A DNA stretch of 64,000 bases from JAAXGI01 sp965206975 (GCA_965206975.1 OZ242253.1:2356001-2420000); one strand, 5' to 3'; counted from the first letter of the stretch, positions 16,618-25,579 are shown. Notes: generated from the letters alone by a model not told the origin. Made by a program: numbers and translations.

Positions 16618-16779
16618 GGGCACCGCGCCACCTCCTGACTCTCCTAAGAAGAGAGGCGACGCACCTTGCGGCGAAGAACGGGTAGCAGCGGACCGGGCGA
16701 GTGCCCGTCCCGGGCTCTGGCCGCGTTCACCTCCCAATCGCCCTCTATGCTTCGAGTCTCGCGACGGGAGGGGCCGACC

Positions 16780-19182
16780 ATGATCCACAGTCTCCTCGCG
16801 AACTCCCGGTGTGTTCTCACGATGCGGAGGGCCGGCGCGGCGCTCGTCGTCTCTCTCTCGCTGGCACTCCCAGTCCCCATTCTCGCGCAGACAGGATCAC
16901 TGCAGGGGCGGGTTCGAGACGGGCAAGGCGGAACGCTCGAGGGCGCAGAGATCGTGGCCCGGACCTCGGTGGGAGGGCCAGTCCTCGAATCCGCTGCCTC
17001 CGATGCTCTCGGCTATTTCCGGTTCGACGGGCTCCGAGTCGGCCCTGTCGTCGCGGAAGTGCGCCGATTGGGCTTCGCCGAGCGCACGGTGGAGATCGTG
17101 GTGCGGGAGGATGAGATCGTGACCGTGGCGATCGAGCTTGCCGTTCAGGTGCTGGAGGTAGCGGGGGTCACGGCGGATGCCGCACGGTCACGCTCCGAGA
17201 CGGCATTCGTCGAGGAGGTGGGCCTCACGGTACGTGCCATCGAGGCGGCCCGGCTTCGGACGCTCCCGGGCCTCATCGAGCCCGATCCACTTCGCGCGGC
17301 CGAGACGCTCCCCGGTGTCGTGACCACCTCGGATTTCTCCGCCGCCTTCAATGTCCGGGGAGGATCCGCCGATCAGAATCTGATCCTCCTCGATGGTCTG
17401 CCGGTGTTCAATCCCGCCCACCTCGGCGGTCTCTTCTCGGTCTTCAATCCGGACATGATCCGACGGGCAACGCTCCGGTCCGGGGGCTTTCCCGCCGAGT
17501 ACGGCGGGAGGGTGTCGTCGGTTCTCGAGGTAGAGAGTGACCCGGGTGACGGAACCTTCGACATAGACGGAGCGCTCTCGCTCCTTACCGGCCGCCTCGC
17601 CGTAGGGGGAGGTCTCTCCGAGGGAGCGAAGGGTGCGCTCGGCCTTCGAGACGCAAGGTGGCGGGTCTCCGGCCGGCAGTCCTACTTCCACACGCTCCTC
17701 GCACCCTTCGTGGATGTTCCCTACCGTTTGGGCGACGCTCAGGCGGCATTCGAGGGGTGGACCCGTGGGGGGGACCGGGTCTCCTTTGCGGGCTACACGG
17801 GCGGAGACGTCCTGGACCTGGCCGACACCGAGAACTTTCCCCTTCGGGTCGACTGGCGGTGGGGTAACGACGTAGTCGGCGGCCGCTGGATACATCTCCG
17901 GCCGGGAGGGGCGGTATTCGATGCGAGAGTGGGCTTCTCGCGCTTCTCGACCGGTCTCGTTCTTTCGGACTTCGGCGACACCGACGTCGCGTCGCAGATC
18001 TCGCAGGCGACCCTTGGAGTCGACTGGGAGCACCATCCCGCGGCGCGTGTGGTCACGAAGGTCGGTGTCGAGGGGAGGCGCCTGTGCTACGAGAATCGCT
18101 TCCTCAGCGGCGGAACGGAATTCATCGGGGGTGACGGGAGCGGGTGGGGTACTGCCGCATACGCGCAACTGCTCTGGACGCCGTCGGAGGCATGGCTGGT
18201 CGAGCTTGGCGTCCGGGCGGACGGCTGGTTCCCGAGGGAGTGGCAGAGCGCCACGGAGCTCTCCCCGCGTCTCTCCGTCAAGCGGTTCGTAGCGGGGGGT
18301 GTCGCGGCGGTGAAGGCCTCTGTGGGTCGATTCACGCAGTTCCTCCACTCGATCCGCGATGAAGAGCTTCCCCTGGGTCTCGACCTTTGGGTGCTCACGG
18401 GACCGCAGGCGCCTCACCTCGTGTCTGATCAGCTCCAGGGAGGGTTCGAGGTCAGCCCCGGCGATGGCCGGCTCTTCTCGCTCGAGGGCTACATCCGGGA
18501 CTTCGGCGGCGTGATCACGACGAACTTCGCGGACGACCCCAACGATGAACTGGACGACTACCTGCGCGGCCGAGGCTATTCGTACGGCATCGACGCCCTG
18601 GTTCAGCGCTCCGTCGGCGAGACGACGGGCTGGCTAGCGATCAGTTGGCTGCGGACGCGCCGGAGCTTCCCCGACTTCGCATCCGGTCTCGATCCAGCCC
18701 CGGAAGTGGAGTATCCGCCCGTCTTCGACCGGCGCTGGGACGTCGACTTGGTGCTGTCTCGAAGCTTGGGCGATCGCACTGAAGTGGGCCTTCGCTGGAA
18801 CTTCGGGACCGGGTTGCCCTTCACGCGCCCGGTCGGCGTATACCCGTATCTCTCTCCGCGAGTGACGTCCGGCCTGCTGGAGTGGGAGATCGAACCCGCC
18901 GATGAGCAGGGGGACGCCCCGGACGGGCGTTCTCTCGGCGTGCTCCTCGGACCCAGGAACGCGGCCCGCTATCCCGTCTACCACCGCTTGGATGTCAGCG
19001 TTCGGAGGCGCTACGATCTAAGTTGGGGCACCATCACCGCCTACCTGAATGTACTCAACACCTACAACCGGCAGAACGTCCTCTTCTACGTCTTCGAGTA
19101 CGACAGCGACCCGTCGACGCGAAGCGGGTATTCGATGTTTCCCCTCCTGCCGACCTTTGGTGCGGAGGTGACCTTCCGGTGA
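16780..19182 (+). CDS. TonB-dependent outer-membrane receptor with carboxypeptidase-regulatory-like domain
   Basis: About 800 residues from the ATG at 16780 (GGGAGG eight to ten bases upstream). A signal peptide (RRAGAALVVSLSLALPVPILAQ) is followed by a CarboxypepD_reg-like beta-sandwich (GSLQGRVRDGQGG to VELAVQV). Next is a plug domain with AAFNVRGGSADQNLILLDGLPVFNP and SGGFPAEYGGRVSSVLEV, then a long beta-barrel ending in AEVTFR. The substrate cannot be read from sequence. The gene is followed with a 4-bp GTGA overlap by a lipoprotein gene, as for receptor/accessory lipoprotein pairs in Bacteroidota and Gemmatimonadota. The upstream region is the group II intron-like RNA, so the native promoter may have been displaced. 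Confidence 0.85.
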   Translation: MIHSLLANSRCVLTMRRAGAALVVSLSLALPVPILAQTGSLQGRVRDGQGGTLEGAEIVARTSVGGPVLESAASDALGYFRFDGLRVGPVVAEVRRLGFAERTVEIVVREDEIVTVAIELAVQVLEVAGVTADAARSRSETAFVEEVGLTVRAIEAARLRTLPGLIEPDPLRAAETLPGVVTTSDFSAAFNVRGGSADQNLILLDGLPVFNPAHLGGLFSVFNPDMIRRATLRSGGFPAEYGGRVSSVLEVESDPGDGTFDIDGALSLLTGRLAVGGGLSEGAKGALGLRDARWRVSGRQSYFHTLLAPFVDVPYRLGDAQAAFEGWTRGGDRVSFAGYTGGDVLDLADTENFPLRVDWRWGNDVVGGRWIHLRPGGAVFDARVGFSRFSTGLVLSDFGDTDVASQISQATLGVDWEHHPAARVVTKVGVEGRRLCYENRFLSGGTEFIGGDGSGWGTAAYAQLLWTPSEAWLVELGVRADGWFPREWQSATELSPRLSVKRFVAGGVAAVKASVGRFTQFLHSIRDEELPLGLDLWVLTGPQAPHLVSDQLQGGFEVSPGDGRLFSLEGYIRDFGGVITTNFADDPNDELDDYLRGRGYSYGIDALVQRSVGETTGWLAISWLRTRRSFPDFASGLDPAPEVEYPPVFDRRWDVDLVLSRSLGDRTEVGLRWNFGTGLPFTRPVGVYPYLSPRVTSGLLEWEIEPADEQGDAPDGRSLGVLLGPRNAARYPVYHRLDVSVRRRYDLSWGTITAYLNVLNTYNRQNVLFYVFEYDSDPSTRSGYSMFPLLPTFGAEVTFR

Positions 19183-20165
19183 CGGGCGGTGGGGTGGGGA
19201 AGGTCGTGCGCGGGCGAACGGCACTCCCGGGGCGGTGGCCGGTATCGGCGAGCCTCGCTCCGTTCCTGTGGCTTCTCGCCGCGTGCGACCTCGGTATCGT
19301 GACTCTTGCGGAGCCCGAGGACTACCTCCTCGCCGAGATCTATCTCGAGGTGCCGGAGGGCGGCGCCCCCGCACGGGCCAGCGCATTCATTCATCGTACG
19401 TTGGGTGCGAGCGGGTCGGATCTTCTCCCAGAGACGAGCGTCACGCTCACGGCAGCGGGCCGGTCCGTGCGCCTCCCCGAGGAGACATCGGGGACCAGCT
19501 CCTGCTTGGACCCACTCGCCCTCAGCGAGGTATCGGGAAGGTGCTTTCATGAGCCGCGGCTTCCCCCCGCGTTTGCGGTGCCCGGGGCGGTGATCGAGGC
19601 CCGCGTCGAGGCCAGCGGCTTTGGAACCCTCACCGGTGCGACGAGGCCGCCCGGCGACTTCGTCCTCCTGGCTCCAGAGGCCGGGATCGAGGCGTGCATC
19701 TTGGGTGCGGATGAGGCGCTCGAGATCCAGTGGACCCGCTCGGAGGGGGCTTGGGCGTATCTTGGCGAGAGCGTCGTCTCGGGGCTTGCCGGGGTACTCG
19801 CTTCCCGAGGGAGCGAGGTGACGCTCGACGAGGATCCACTGCACCTTCTGGGGCTCTCGATCTCCGCTGCGGATACGACCATGGTCTTCCCGGGCGAGTT
19901 CGGAGTCTTCGGCCGGATCGATCTCGAGCGGGAGGTAGCCGTTCTCCTGCAGGAGGGGCTTCCCGAGAATACCTCTGCCCAGGTATCGATCGCGGCCGTG
20001 GACCGGAACTACGTGAACTGGGTGCGAGGCGGGAGCTTCAATCCCTCCGGAACCGTCCGTGTGCCGAGTCTCCGGGGCGAGAGGGGGAGCGGCGTCTTCG
20101 CCTCTTCCGTCAGGAAGGGGTTCAGATTGCTGACGGTGGCGGCCGAAGGGATCGAGGCGTGCTGA
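19179..20165 (+). CDS. Outer-membrane lipoprotein coupled to TonB receptor
   Basis: About 328 residues from a GTG whose GTGA overlaps the receptor stop. The signal sequence ends in a lipobox (LWLLAAC), so lipidation is predicted. The rest is beta-rich with regions beginning EDYLLAEIYLEVPEGG and VPGAVIEARVEASG, and four or more cysteines at positions suggesting disulfides. No known catalytic motif is seen. The pairing resembles receptors with DUF4249-type partners, but I cannot assign it to that family by motif. A role in substrate capture at the outer membrane is inference from context. Confidence 0.65.
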   Translation: MTGGGVGKVVRGRTALPGRWPVSASLAPFLWLLAACDLGIVTLAEPEDYLLAEIYLEVPEGGAPARASAFIHRTLGASGSDLLPETSVTLTAAGRSVRLPEETSGTSSCLDPLALSEVSGRCFHEPRLPPAFAVPGAVIEARVEASGFGTLTGATRPPGDFVLLAPEAGIEACILGADEALEIQWTRSEGAWAYLGESVVSGLAGVLASRGSEVTLDEDPLHLLGLSISAADTTMVFPGEFGVFGRIDLEREVAVLLQEGLPENTSAQVSIAAVDRNYVNWVRGGSFNPSGTVRVPSLRGERGSGVFASSVRKGFRLLTVAAEGIEAC

Positions 20166-20818
20166 ACTCCGCTACCCCCTCGCGCAGGTCCCGTTGAGGG
20201 CGGCCAGCTTGCTGCGTCCATCGTCCCGCTTTCCTCGGCCCTTCTAAGACCGCTCTCTCCTTTGTCCTGTGAGCACCGCACGGGAAGCAGCTTGAGAGGA
20301 CGGCTCTAACCGAGCCCATACGGGGCGAGGACAAGCGGATTGCCGGTAAGGCGGAGGTCGGAGGTGAGCAGTTCGAGACGCTCGTCCTGAGCCTGGACGA
20401 GGAGCAGTTCATCGAACGGATCCTTCCTTCTTCCTTGTCGTTGCCAATACTGCCCAGTTGGCATGCCGCACGGCATGCTCGAATCGGAGACCACACCGTG
20501 ACCACGACATCCACACCGCTGGAGCGGGATCCGGGGACCACGACGGACGGTCCCCGATGAGGATCGGCGGGGCGGGTGCTTTTGCCGATCTTCCACGCGG
20601 GGCCCTGCAGGTGACCCGCGAGCGTCGGGTCTCACCCGCGGATCCGAGGGCGCCGCGACGAGTATCCTTGGAGCCACGCTAGCAGGGGCTGAAGCGACGG
20701 CGCGGGCCGCGCAGCCGGATCCCCTCCGTTGCCGGCGGGCGCGGCACTGCCTCTCTTTGGTAACTTCCCCGAGCGCCCCGGAAGGGGCGCCCCATGGAAC
20801 GCTCAACGGACAACGTGA
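20166..20818. other. Gene-poor region with a hairpin upstream of trpD
   Basis: A 650-bp stretch holding no convincing full gene on either strand, apart from the PIN-domain remnant at 20306-20434. A perfect 7-bp stem with a GGAA loop (GCGCCCC/GGGGCGC, 20773-20790) stands 28 bp before the trpD ATG. It has no following T-run, so it is not an obvious intrinsic terminator, and no tryptophan-rich leader peptide was found, so attenuation is not supported. Confidence 0.4.
20306..20434 (-). pseudogene. C-terminal remnant of a VapC-like PIN-domain toxin
   Basis: The last 42 codons of a minus-strand frame contain DPFDELLLVQAQ followed by LLTSDLRL, the conserved end of PIN-domain ribonucleases (DPFDRLLIAQA...TADxx), with both acidic positions kept. 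Upstream in the same frame the sequence no longer resembles a PIN domain, and no VapB-like antitoxin gene is adjacent. Read as the decayed 3' end of a vapC gene. The small size makes this a pattern call only. Confidence 0.45.
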
Positions 20819-21859
20819 ATGCACCCGGGACTCACGCCACTGGTTCGCCGCCTGACCGAGGGCCACGATCTCTCCGCTGCCGAGGCGGAGGCTGCCTTCG
20901 ATATCGTGATGTCGGGTGAGGCCTCACCTGTCGAGATCACGGCGCTCCTCGTCGGACTGCGGACGAAGGGCCACGCCCCTGCTGAGGTCGCGGGCGGCGT
21001 CCGCGCCCTTCGGCGGGCGATGATCCCGGTGGTGGCACCCGCGGGAGCCGTCCTCGTGGATACCTGCGGGACGGGGGGGGGAACCGTTACCACCTTCAAC
21101 ATCTCGACGGCGGCGGCGATCGTGACAGCGGCGGCGGGCGTACCGGTCGCGAAACACGGGAATCGGTCCTTCTCATCGCAGAGCGGGAGTGCCGACGTCC
21201 TCGAGGCGCTGGGCATCGAGATCGAACTCTCTCCCGAGGCGATGGGAGGGGTCCTCGAGCGGGCCGGGATCGTCTTCATGTTCGCGCCTCTTCTCCACCC
21301 GGCGATGCGCCACGTGGGTCCGGTCCGCCGCGAACTCGGCCTCCCCACGATCATGAACCTACTCGGGCCGCTCACGAACCCGGCCGGTGCCCGCCGCCAG
21401 ATCGTGGGGGTCTCGGAGGCGGGGCTCCTCCCCCTGATCGCGGGGGCGCTTAAGGAGCTGGAGCACGAGCGGGCGCTGGTCGTCCATGGCTCGCCCGGAA
21501 TGGATGAGATCAGCCCGCTCGGCCCGACGCGTGTGGCCGAGCTCGTACAGGGCGAGATTCGCGAGTACGAGGTAGATCCGGAGGGCCTCGGGCTCGAAGT
21601 CGCCGACCCGGACGAGATCCGGGGAGGCAGCCCCGAGGACAATGCCCGGATCATCTCGGGTGTCCTCGCGGGGAGGGAGAGGGGCGGTGCCCGCACCGCC
21701 ATCATCATGAATGCGGGAGGCGCCCTCTACCTGGGAGGGGTCTCAGGGGATCTCCCCCAAGGGGTCCAGTTAGCCCGGGAGCTCATAGAGTCCGGTGCGG
21801 CCCAGCGGATCCTCGACCGGCTCCGTGAGGAGTCCGCGAGCGGGCGATCCTCGAAGTAG
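20819..21859 (+). CDS. trpD: Anthranilate phosphoribosyltransferase
   Basis: Adds the phosphoribosyl group of PRPP to anthranilate in tryptophan synthesis. 346 residues, normal length. Motifs: DTCGTGGGTVTTFNIST (PRPP and anthranilate binding), KHGNRSFSSQSGSADVLEALG, and GPLTNPAG. ATG at 20819 with a weak ribosome-binding site. It is separated from trpC by lexA on the opposite strand, so the trp genes are not a single operon. trpE and trpG are absent from the window. Confidence 0.95.
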   Translation: MHPGLTPLVRRLTEGHDLSAAEAEAAFDIVMSGEASPVEITALLVGLRTKGHAPAEVAGGVRALRRAMIPVVAPAGAVLVDTCGTGGGTVTTFNISTAAAIVTAAAGVPVAKHGNRSFSSQSGSADVLEALGIEIELSPEAMGGVLERAGIVFMFAPLLHPAMRHVGPVRRELGLPTIMNLLGPLTNPAGARRQIVGVSEAGLLPLIAGALKELEHERALVVHGSPGMDEISPLGPTRVAELVQGEIREYEVDPEGLGLEVADPDEIRGGSPEDNARIISGVLAGRERGGARTAIIMNAGGALYLGGVSGDLPQGVQLARELIESGAAQRILDRLREESASGRSSK

Positions 21860-21990
21860 CGGTGCTCGCTCGAGACGATCGCAGCCACGCTCCACGGTCC
21901 GGGGAAGGCCGACGGGCCGCTCGGCGGCCGGGCGACGATGAAGCCGGACTTCTTTCCGCGAAGGTAGCCTGTGGCGAAGAGAACGCGCAT
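21727..21990 (-). CDS. Possible small protein downstream of lexA
   Basis: An 87-codon frame beginning MRVLFATGYLRGKKSGF, with a strong ribosome-binding site (GGAGG nine bases before the ATG), in the same orientation as lexA and about 60 bp behind its stop. Its C-terminal half overlaps the 3' end of trpD on the other strand, where it would be constrained, so it may be shorter or spurious. No family recognised. Listed because of the unusually good ribosome-binding site. Confidence 0.25.
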   Translation of the reverse strand: MRVLFATGYLRGKKSGFIVARPPSGPSAFPGPWSVAAIVSSEHRYFEDRPLADSSRSRSRIRWAAPDSMSSRANWTPWGRSPETPPR

Positions 21991-22053
21991 TCGTTGTTTC
22001 CTCCGATTGAGTTGGAGGGGATCGCACGCCGCGCGCCTCTCCCCTTGTACCGG

Positions 22054-22662
22054 CTAGTATCGGCGTATCACGCCAACCACGATTCCCTGTACCTGTACCT
22101 GATCCGCCGGGAAGTACATCGGCTCGAGCGAGGCGTTCGCCGGCTGCAGCCTCACACACCCTCCTCTTTCCCGGTAGAGCTTCTTCACCGTGGCCGACGC
22201 GCCGTCGATCAGCGCTACAACCATCTCTCCGTTAGAGGCCGTGTCCCGGTTGTTCACGATGATATAGTCGCCGTCCCGGATCTGCTCCTCGGTCATCGAG
22301 TTCCCGCGGACCCTGAGGACGTAGTGCTCTCCACTCCTCCTCAGCAGATCGGGCGGGACCAGGATCGACTCCTGTTCGGTGATCGCCTCGATAGGGTGGC
22401 CAGCGGCTACTTCCCCCAAGAGGGGGAGCTCGAGCCCGGCCGGTGCGGCACCTCCCCCCACGACTTCGATCGAGCGACTCTGGTTGTACGCCTTCCTGAT
22501 GTAGCCCTTCCGCTCCAGATTGCTAACATGCTCGTGCACGGTAGCTAGAGAGGTGTAGCCGAAGAAATCCGCGATCTCCTCGAAGCTCGGGGCGTACCCG
22601 TGGTCGGCGATGTACTCGCCCACCCAGTCGAGGATTACCTTCTGCCGCTTCGTCAGGGGCAT
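22054..22662 (-). CDS. lexA: LexA SOS repressor
   Basis: 202 residues. The N-terminal winged helix reads LTKRQKVILDWVGEYIADHGYAPSF, then YTSLATVHEHVSNLERKGYI. The self-cleavage site is Ala87-Gly88 (VAAGHP); the catalytic dyad is Ser122 (RGNSMTEEQIRDGD) and Lys160 (ATVKKLYRE). All functional residues are present, so RecA-stimulated autocleavage is expected. A GGGAGG precedes the ATG. The gene diverges from trpC with a 62-bp gap. I could not identify a convincing SOS box there by eye. Confidence 0.95.
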   Translation of the reverse strand: MPLTKRQKVILDWVGEYIADHGYAPSFEEIADFFGYTSLATVHEHVSNLERKGYIRKAYNQSRSIEVVGGGAAPAGLELPLLGEVAAGHPIEAITEQESILVPPDLLRRSGEHYVLRVRGNSMTEEQIRDGDYIIVNNRDTASNGEMVVALIDGASATVKKLYRERGGCVRLQPANASLEPMYFPADQVQVQGIVVGVIRRY

Positions 22663-22724
22663 CGTCGTTCCTCCCGCTAGCGTCCGTCACCCGAATAGGA
22701 ACCGAACCGAAGGATACCCGAAAG

Positions 22725-23576
22725 TTGTCCGAGATGCAACCTGCAACCCCGAGCATGCCGGCGGAGGGGAGGAAGCCGGACATCCTCGAGCGGATCGTGG
22801 AGACGAAGCGCCGGGAGATCGCACGTCTGGCCCGGATGGCGGGAGAGCTGGAGGCCAAGGCGCGCGCGCAGCGGCCGCCCAGGGACTTCCGGGGTGCGCT
22901 CGCGCGGTCTGGGGAGGTGGCGCTGATTGCGGAGGTCAAGCGCCGTTCACCGGGAGCGGGTCCCATCCGGCCGGACCTCGATCCGGCGGCGCTGGGCGTG
23001 GACTACCAGGCTGCAGGGGCCACCGCACTCTCGGTTCTCACGGATCGCGAGTACTTCCACGGCTCGCTTCAGGACCTGCGGGAGGTGCGTGCGGCCATCC
23101 ACCTCCCGGTTCTTCGCAAGGATTTCGTCCTCGCCGAAGTGCAGCTCTACGAGGCCCGCTCCGCGGGTGCGGACGCGGTGCTCCTCATCGCGAGTATCCT
23201 TGATGACGGGCAGCTCCGCCAGCTCAGGGTGCTGGCGGAGGAACTCGGAATGGCCGCTCTCGTTGAGGTCCACGACGTCCCGGAGATGGCGCGTGCGCTC
23301 GCCTCCGGCGCTACCCTGGTCGGGATCAATAATCGGGACCTGCGGGACTTCAGCACGCGGCTGACTACCACGTACGAGGTGATGGGTGCGGCGGGCGACG
23401 GCATCGTCCTGGTCTCGGAGAGCGGGATCCGGAACCGTTCGGACGTCGAGTCGCTCGCGAGGCGGGGCGTGGACTCGATCCTGGTGGGGACGACGCTCCT
23501 CAGGGCTCCCAGGCCGGGGGAGAAGGCGCGGGAGCTGACGGGCGTGGCCCGGCGAGCCCGCCGCGGGGGGTGGTGA
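22725..23576 (+). CDS. trpC: Indole-3-glycerol-phosphate synthase
   Basis: TIM-barrel enzyme that decarboxylates and cyclises CdRP to indole-3-glycerol phosphate. 283 residues from a TTG at 22725; an ATG at 22734 is an alternative. Conserved blocks: LDRIVETKRREIARL-like N-terminal helix, LIAEVKRRSPGAG (catalytic Lys), VLRKDFVLAEVQLYEARSAGAD, LVGINNRDL and VSESGIRN. The stop overlaps the trpF start as GTGA. Confidence 0.94.
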   Translation: MSEMQPATPSMPAEGRKPDILERIVETKRREIARLARMAGELEAKARAQRPPRDFRGALARSGEVALIAEVKRRSPGAGPIRPDLDPAALGVDYQAAGATALSVLTDREYFHGSLQDLREVRAAIHLPVLRKDFVLAEVQLYEARSAGADAVLLIASILDDGQLRQLRVLAEELGMAALVEVHDVPEMARALASGATLVGINNRDLRDFSTRLTTTYEVMGAAGDGIVLVSESGIRNRSDVESLARRGVDSILVGTTLLRAPRPGEKARELTGVARRARRGGW

Positions 23577-24325
23577 GGATGGGGGAGGTTCTCCGGTCGA
23601 CGGGACCCCAGGTCAAGATCTGCGGGTTGACGCGCGTGGAGGACGCACGCTTCGCCGAGCGCGCGGGGGCGTCCTACCTCGGCGCGATCCTCGTTCCGGG
23701 CTCGCCCCGCTGCCTCTCTCCAGGGCAGGCCGGGGCGCTCGCGAGCTCGGTTGGGCTCCCTCTCGTGGTCGTTATCGCGGATCTCGCGGCGCACGAGGCG
23801 GCCCACGCGGCCGAGGAGGCGGGCGCCGCGGTCATCCAGCTCCATGGGAGTGAGCCCCCGGCGGTCGTTGAGGCGCTTCGCGGGCGGGGGGGCTGGGAAC
23901 TCTGGAAGGCCGTGCGGGTCAGGGAGCGGGAGGATATCCTGCGCGCAGTGGGCCGTTATGGCGCGCTCATCGACCTCCTCCTCCTGGACGCGTGGACGGA
24001 GCGAGCGCTCGGCGGGACTGGGGTCTCCTTCCCGTGGGAGTTTTGGGACCCCTCGAGGGAGGGGGTGGCCCGCGCGCTGCGGATTGGGGTGGCCGGAGGC
24101 CTCTCTCCCGACAATGTCGAGGAGGCGGTAGGGCGGCTCGTGCCGGACCTGGTGGATGTGAACTCGGGTGTCGAGCTCCGGCCCGGCGTCAAGGACCCGA
24201 GCCGGGTCGAGGCCTTCATCCGCCGCGCGCTTGTCCCCGGGATGGAGGCCGGGGGCGAGGGGGTGGAGGAAGGGCCCGGCATGAGAAGGGGACCCGGCGG
24301 GAGCGTCGTGGAGAAGGGATCATGA
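23573..24325 (+). CDS. trpF: Phosphoribosylanthranilate isomerase
   Basis: Converts PRA to CdRP. About 250 residues; the core VKICGLTRVEDARFAERAGASYLG carries the catalytic Cys, and IQLHGSEPP, DAWTERALGGTG and VAGGLSPDNVEEA follow. Starts GTG 23573 (GTGA overlap with trpC), GTG 23570 and ATG 23579 are all possible. The last 30 residues (rich in Gly, Glu and Arg) are a non-conserved tail running to the ATGA overlap with trpB. Confidence 0.92.
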   Translation: MRMGEVLRSTGPQVKICGLTRVEDARFAERAGASYLGAILVPGSPRCLSPGQAGALASSVGLPLVVVIADLAAHEAAHAAEEAGAAVIQLHGSEPPAVVEALRGRGGWELWKAVRVREREDILRAVGRYGALIDLLLLDAWTERALGGTGVSFPWEFWDPSREGVARALRIGVAGGLSPDNVEEAVGRLVPDLVDVNSGVELRPGVKDPSRVEAFIRRALVPGMEAGGEGVEEGPGMRRGPGGSVVEKGS

Positions 24326-25557
24326 CTCCGATCGCAGAGACGAAGCCCGAGACAGGTCCGTCTGGGGCGGCCGAGCTCGCGCGGCGCTTCGGAGAGTTCG
24401 GGGGCCGCTACGTCCCGGAGACACTGATACGCGCGCTCGACGAACTCGAGGCCGAGTACGCCCGTGCCATCGGTGACCCAGGTTTCGAGGAGGAGCTCTC
24501 GGCACTACTCCGGGACTTCGTCGGGCGCCCGACCCCGCTCTGCCGGGCGGAACGGCTCGAGCAGGCGGCCGGCTGGGGTCCGATCTACCTCAAGCGGGAG
24601 GATCTGAACCACACGGGGGCTCACAAGATCAACAACACGATCGGACAGGCGCTCCTGGCACGGCGAATGGGAAAGGAGCGGATCATCGCTGAGACCGGAG
24701 CCGGGCAGCACGGGGTCGCCACGGCAACGGCCTGTGCCCTCTTCGACATGGAGTGCGTCGTCTACATGGGCGCCGAGGATGTGGAGCGGCAGGCGCTGAA
24801 CGTCTTTCGGATGGAGCTTCTCGGGGCCGAGGTCCGGTCTGTGGATTCGGGGACCAGGACGCTCAAGGACGCCACGAACGAGGCGATCCGCGACTGGGTT
24901 ACCAGCGTGGAGACGACCCACTATATCATCGGTTCGGTCGTCGGTCCGGCGCCCTTTCCGAGGATCGTGCGGGACTTCCAGGCGGTCATCGGTTACGAGG
25001 CCCGCGCGCAACTCGATGCGCTCGAGGGCATCCTCCCGAGTGCCGTGATTGCCTGCGTTGGGGGGGGCTCGAACGCGATGGGCGTCTTCCACGCTTTCGT
25101 GGGCGATGAGGGGGTCCGGCTGATCGGGGTGGAGGCGGCTGGTGAGGGGCTCCTCTCCGGGCATCACTCCGCATCACTCGCCGCGGGGAGGCCCGGCGTC
25201 CTTCACGGCTCACTCTCCTACCTCCTGCAGGATGAGGACGGCCAGGTCGCTCCGGCGCACTCCGTTTCCGCGGGACTCGACTATCCCGGCGTGGGTCCTG
25301 AGCACTCCTTCCTCAGGGATACGGGCCGCGCCGAATACGTGGCCGTCGACGACGAGGCCGCAGTCGGCGCCTTTCACCGGCTCTCCGAGCTCGAGGGCAT
25401 CATCCCGGCGCTCGAGACGGCGCATGCCGTGGCCTACATCCTCGGTGAGGGGCGGGCGTCCGTGGGGCGCGGGCCCGCGATCCTGTGCCTGAGCGGGCGC
25501 GGGGACAAGGACGTCGCCCACGTCGCGCGGGTCGAGGGGTGGGGGTCGGTCCTTTGA
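24322..25557 (+). CDS. trpB: Tryptophan synthase beta chain
   Basis: PLP enzyme joining indole and serine. 411 residues. FGEFGGRYVPETL is the family N-terminus; the PLP lysine lies in NHTGAHKINN; AETGAGQHGVATA and VGGGSNAMGVF (phosphate-binding loop) are intact. TrpB1-type rather than the TrpB2 form. The ATG overlaps the trpF stop by four bases. The alpha chain gene follows within 25 bp. Confidence 0.96.
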   Translation: MTPIAETKPETGPSGAAELARRFGEFGGRYVPETLIRALDELEAEYARAIGDPGFEEELSALLRDFVGRPTPLCRAERLEQAAGWGPIYLKREDLNHTGAHKINNTIGQALLARRMGKERIIAETGAGQHGVATATACALFDMECVVYMGAEDVERQALNVFRMELLGAEVRSVDSGTRTLKDATNEAIRDWVTSVETTHYIIGSVVGPAPFPRIVRDFQAVIGYEARAQLDALEGILPSAVIACVGGGSNAMGVFHAFVGDEGVRLIGVEAAGEGLLSGHHSASLAAGRPGVLHGSLSYLLQDEDGQVAPAHSVSAGLDYPGVGPEHSFLRDTGRAEYVAVDDEAAVGAFHRLSELEGIIPALETAHAVAYILGEGRASVGRGPAILCLSGRGDKDVAHVARVEGWGSVL

Positions 25558-25579
25558 CGAAGGCGCGGACCGGAGTGTC

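Noticed and set aside
22663..22724. SOS box in the lexA-trpC gap
   Set aside because: Repeats of GAACC/GGTTC type occur but none matches a known LexA operator spacing convincingly.
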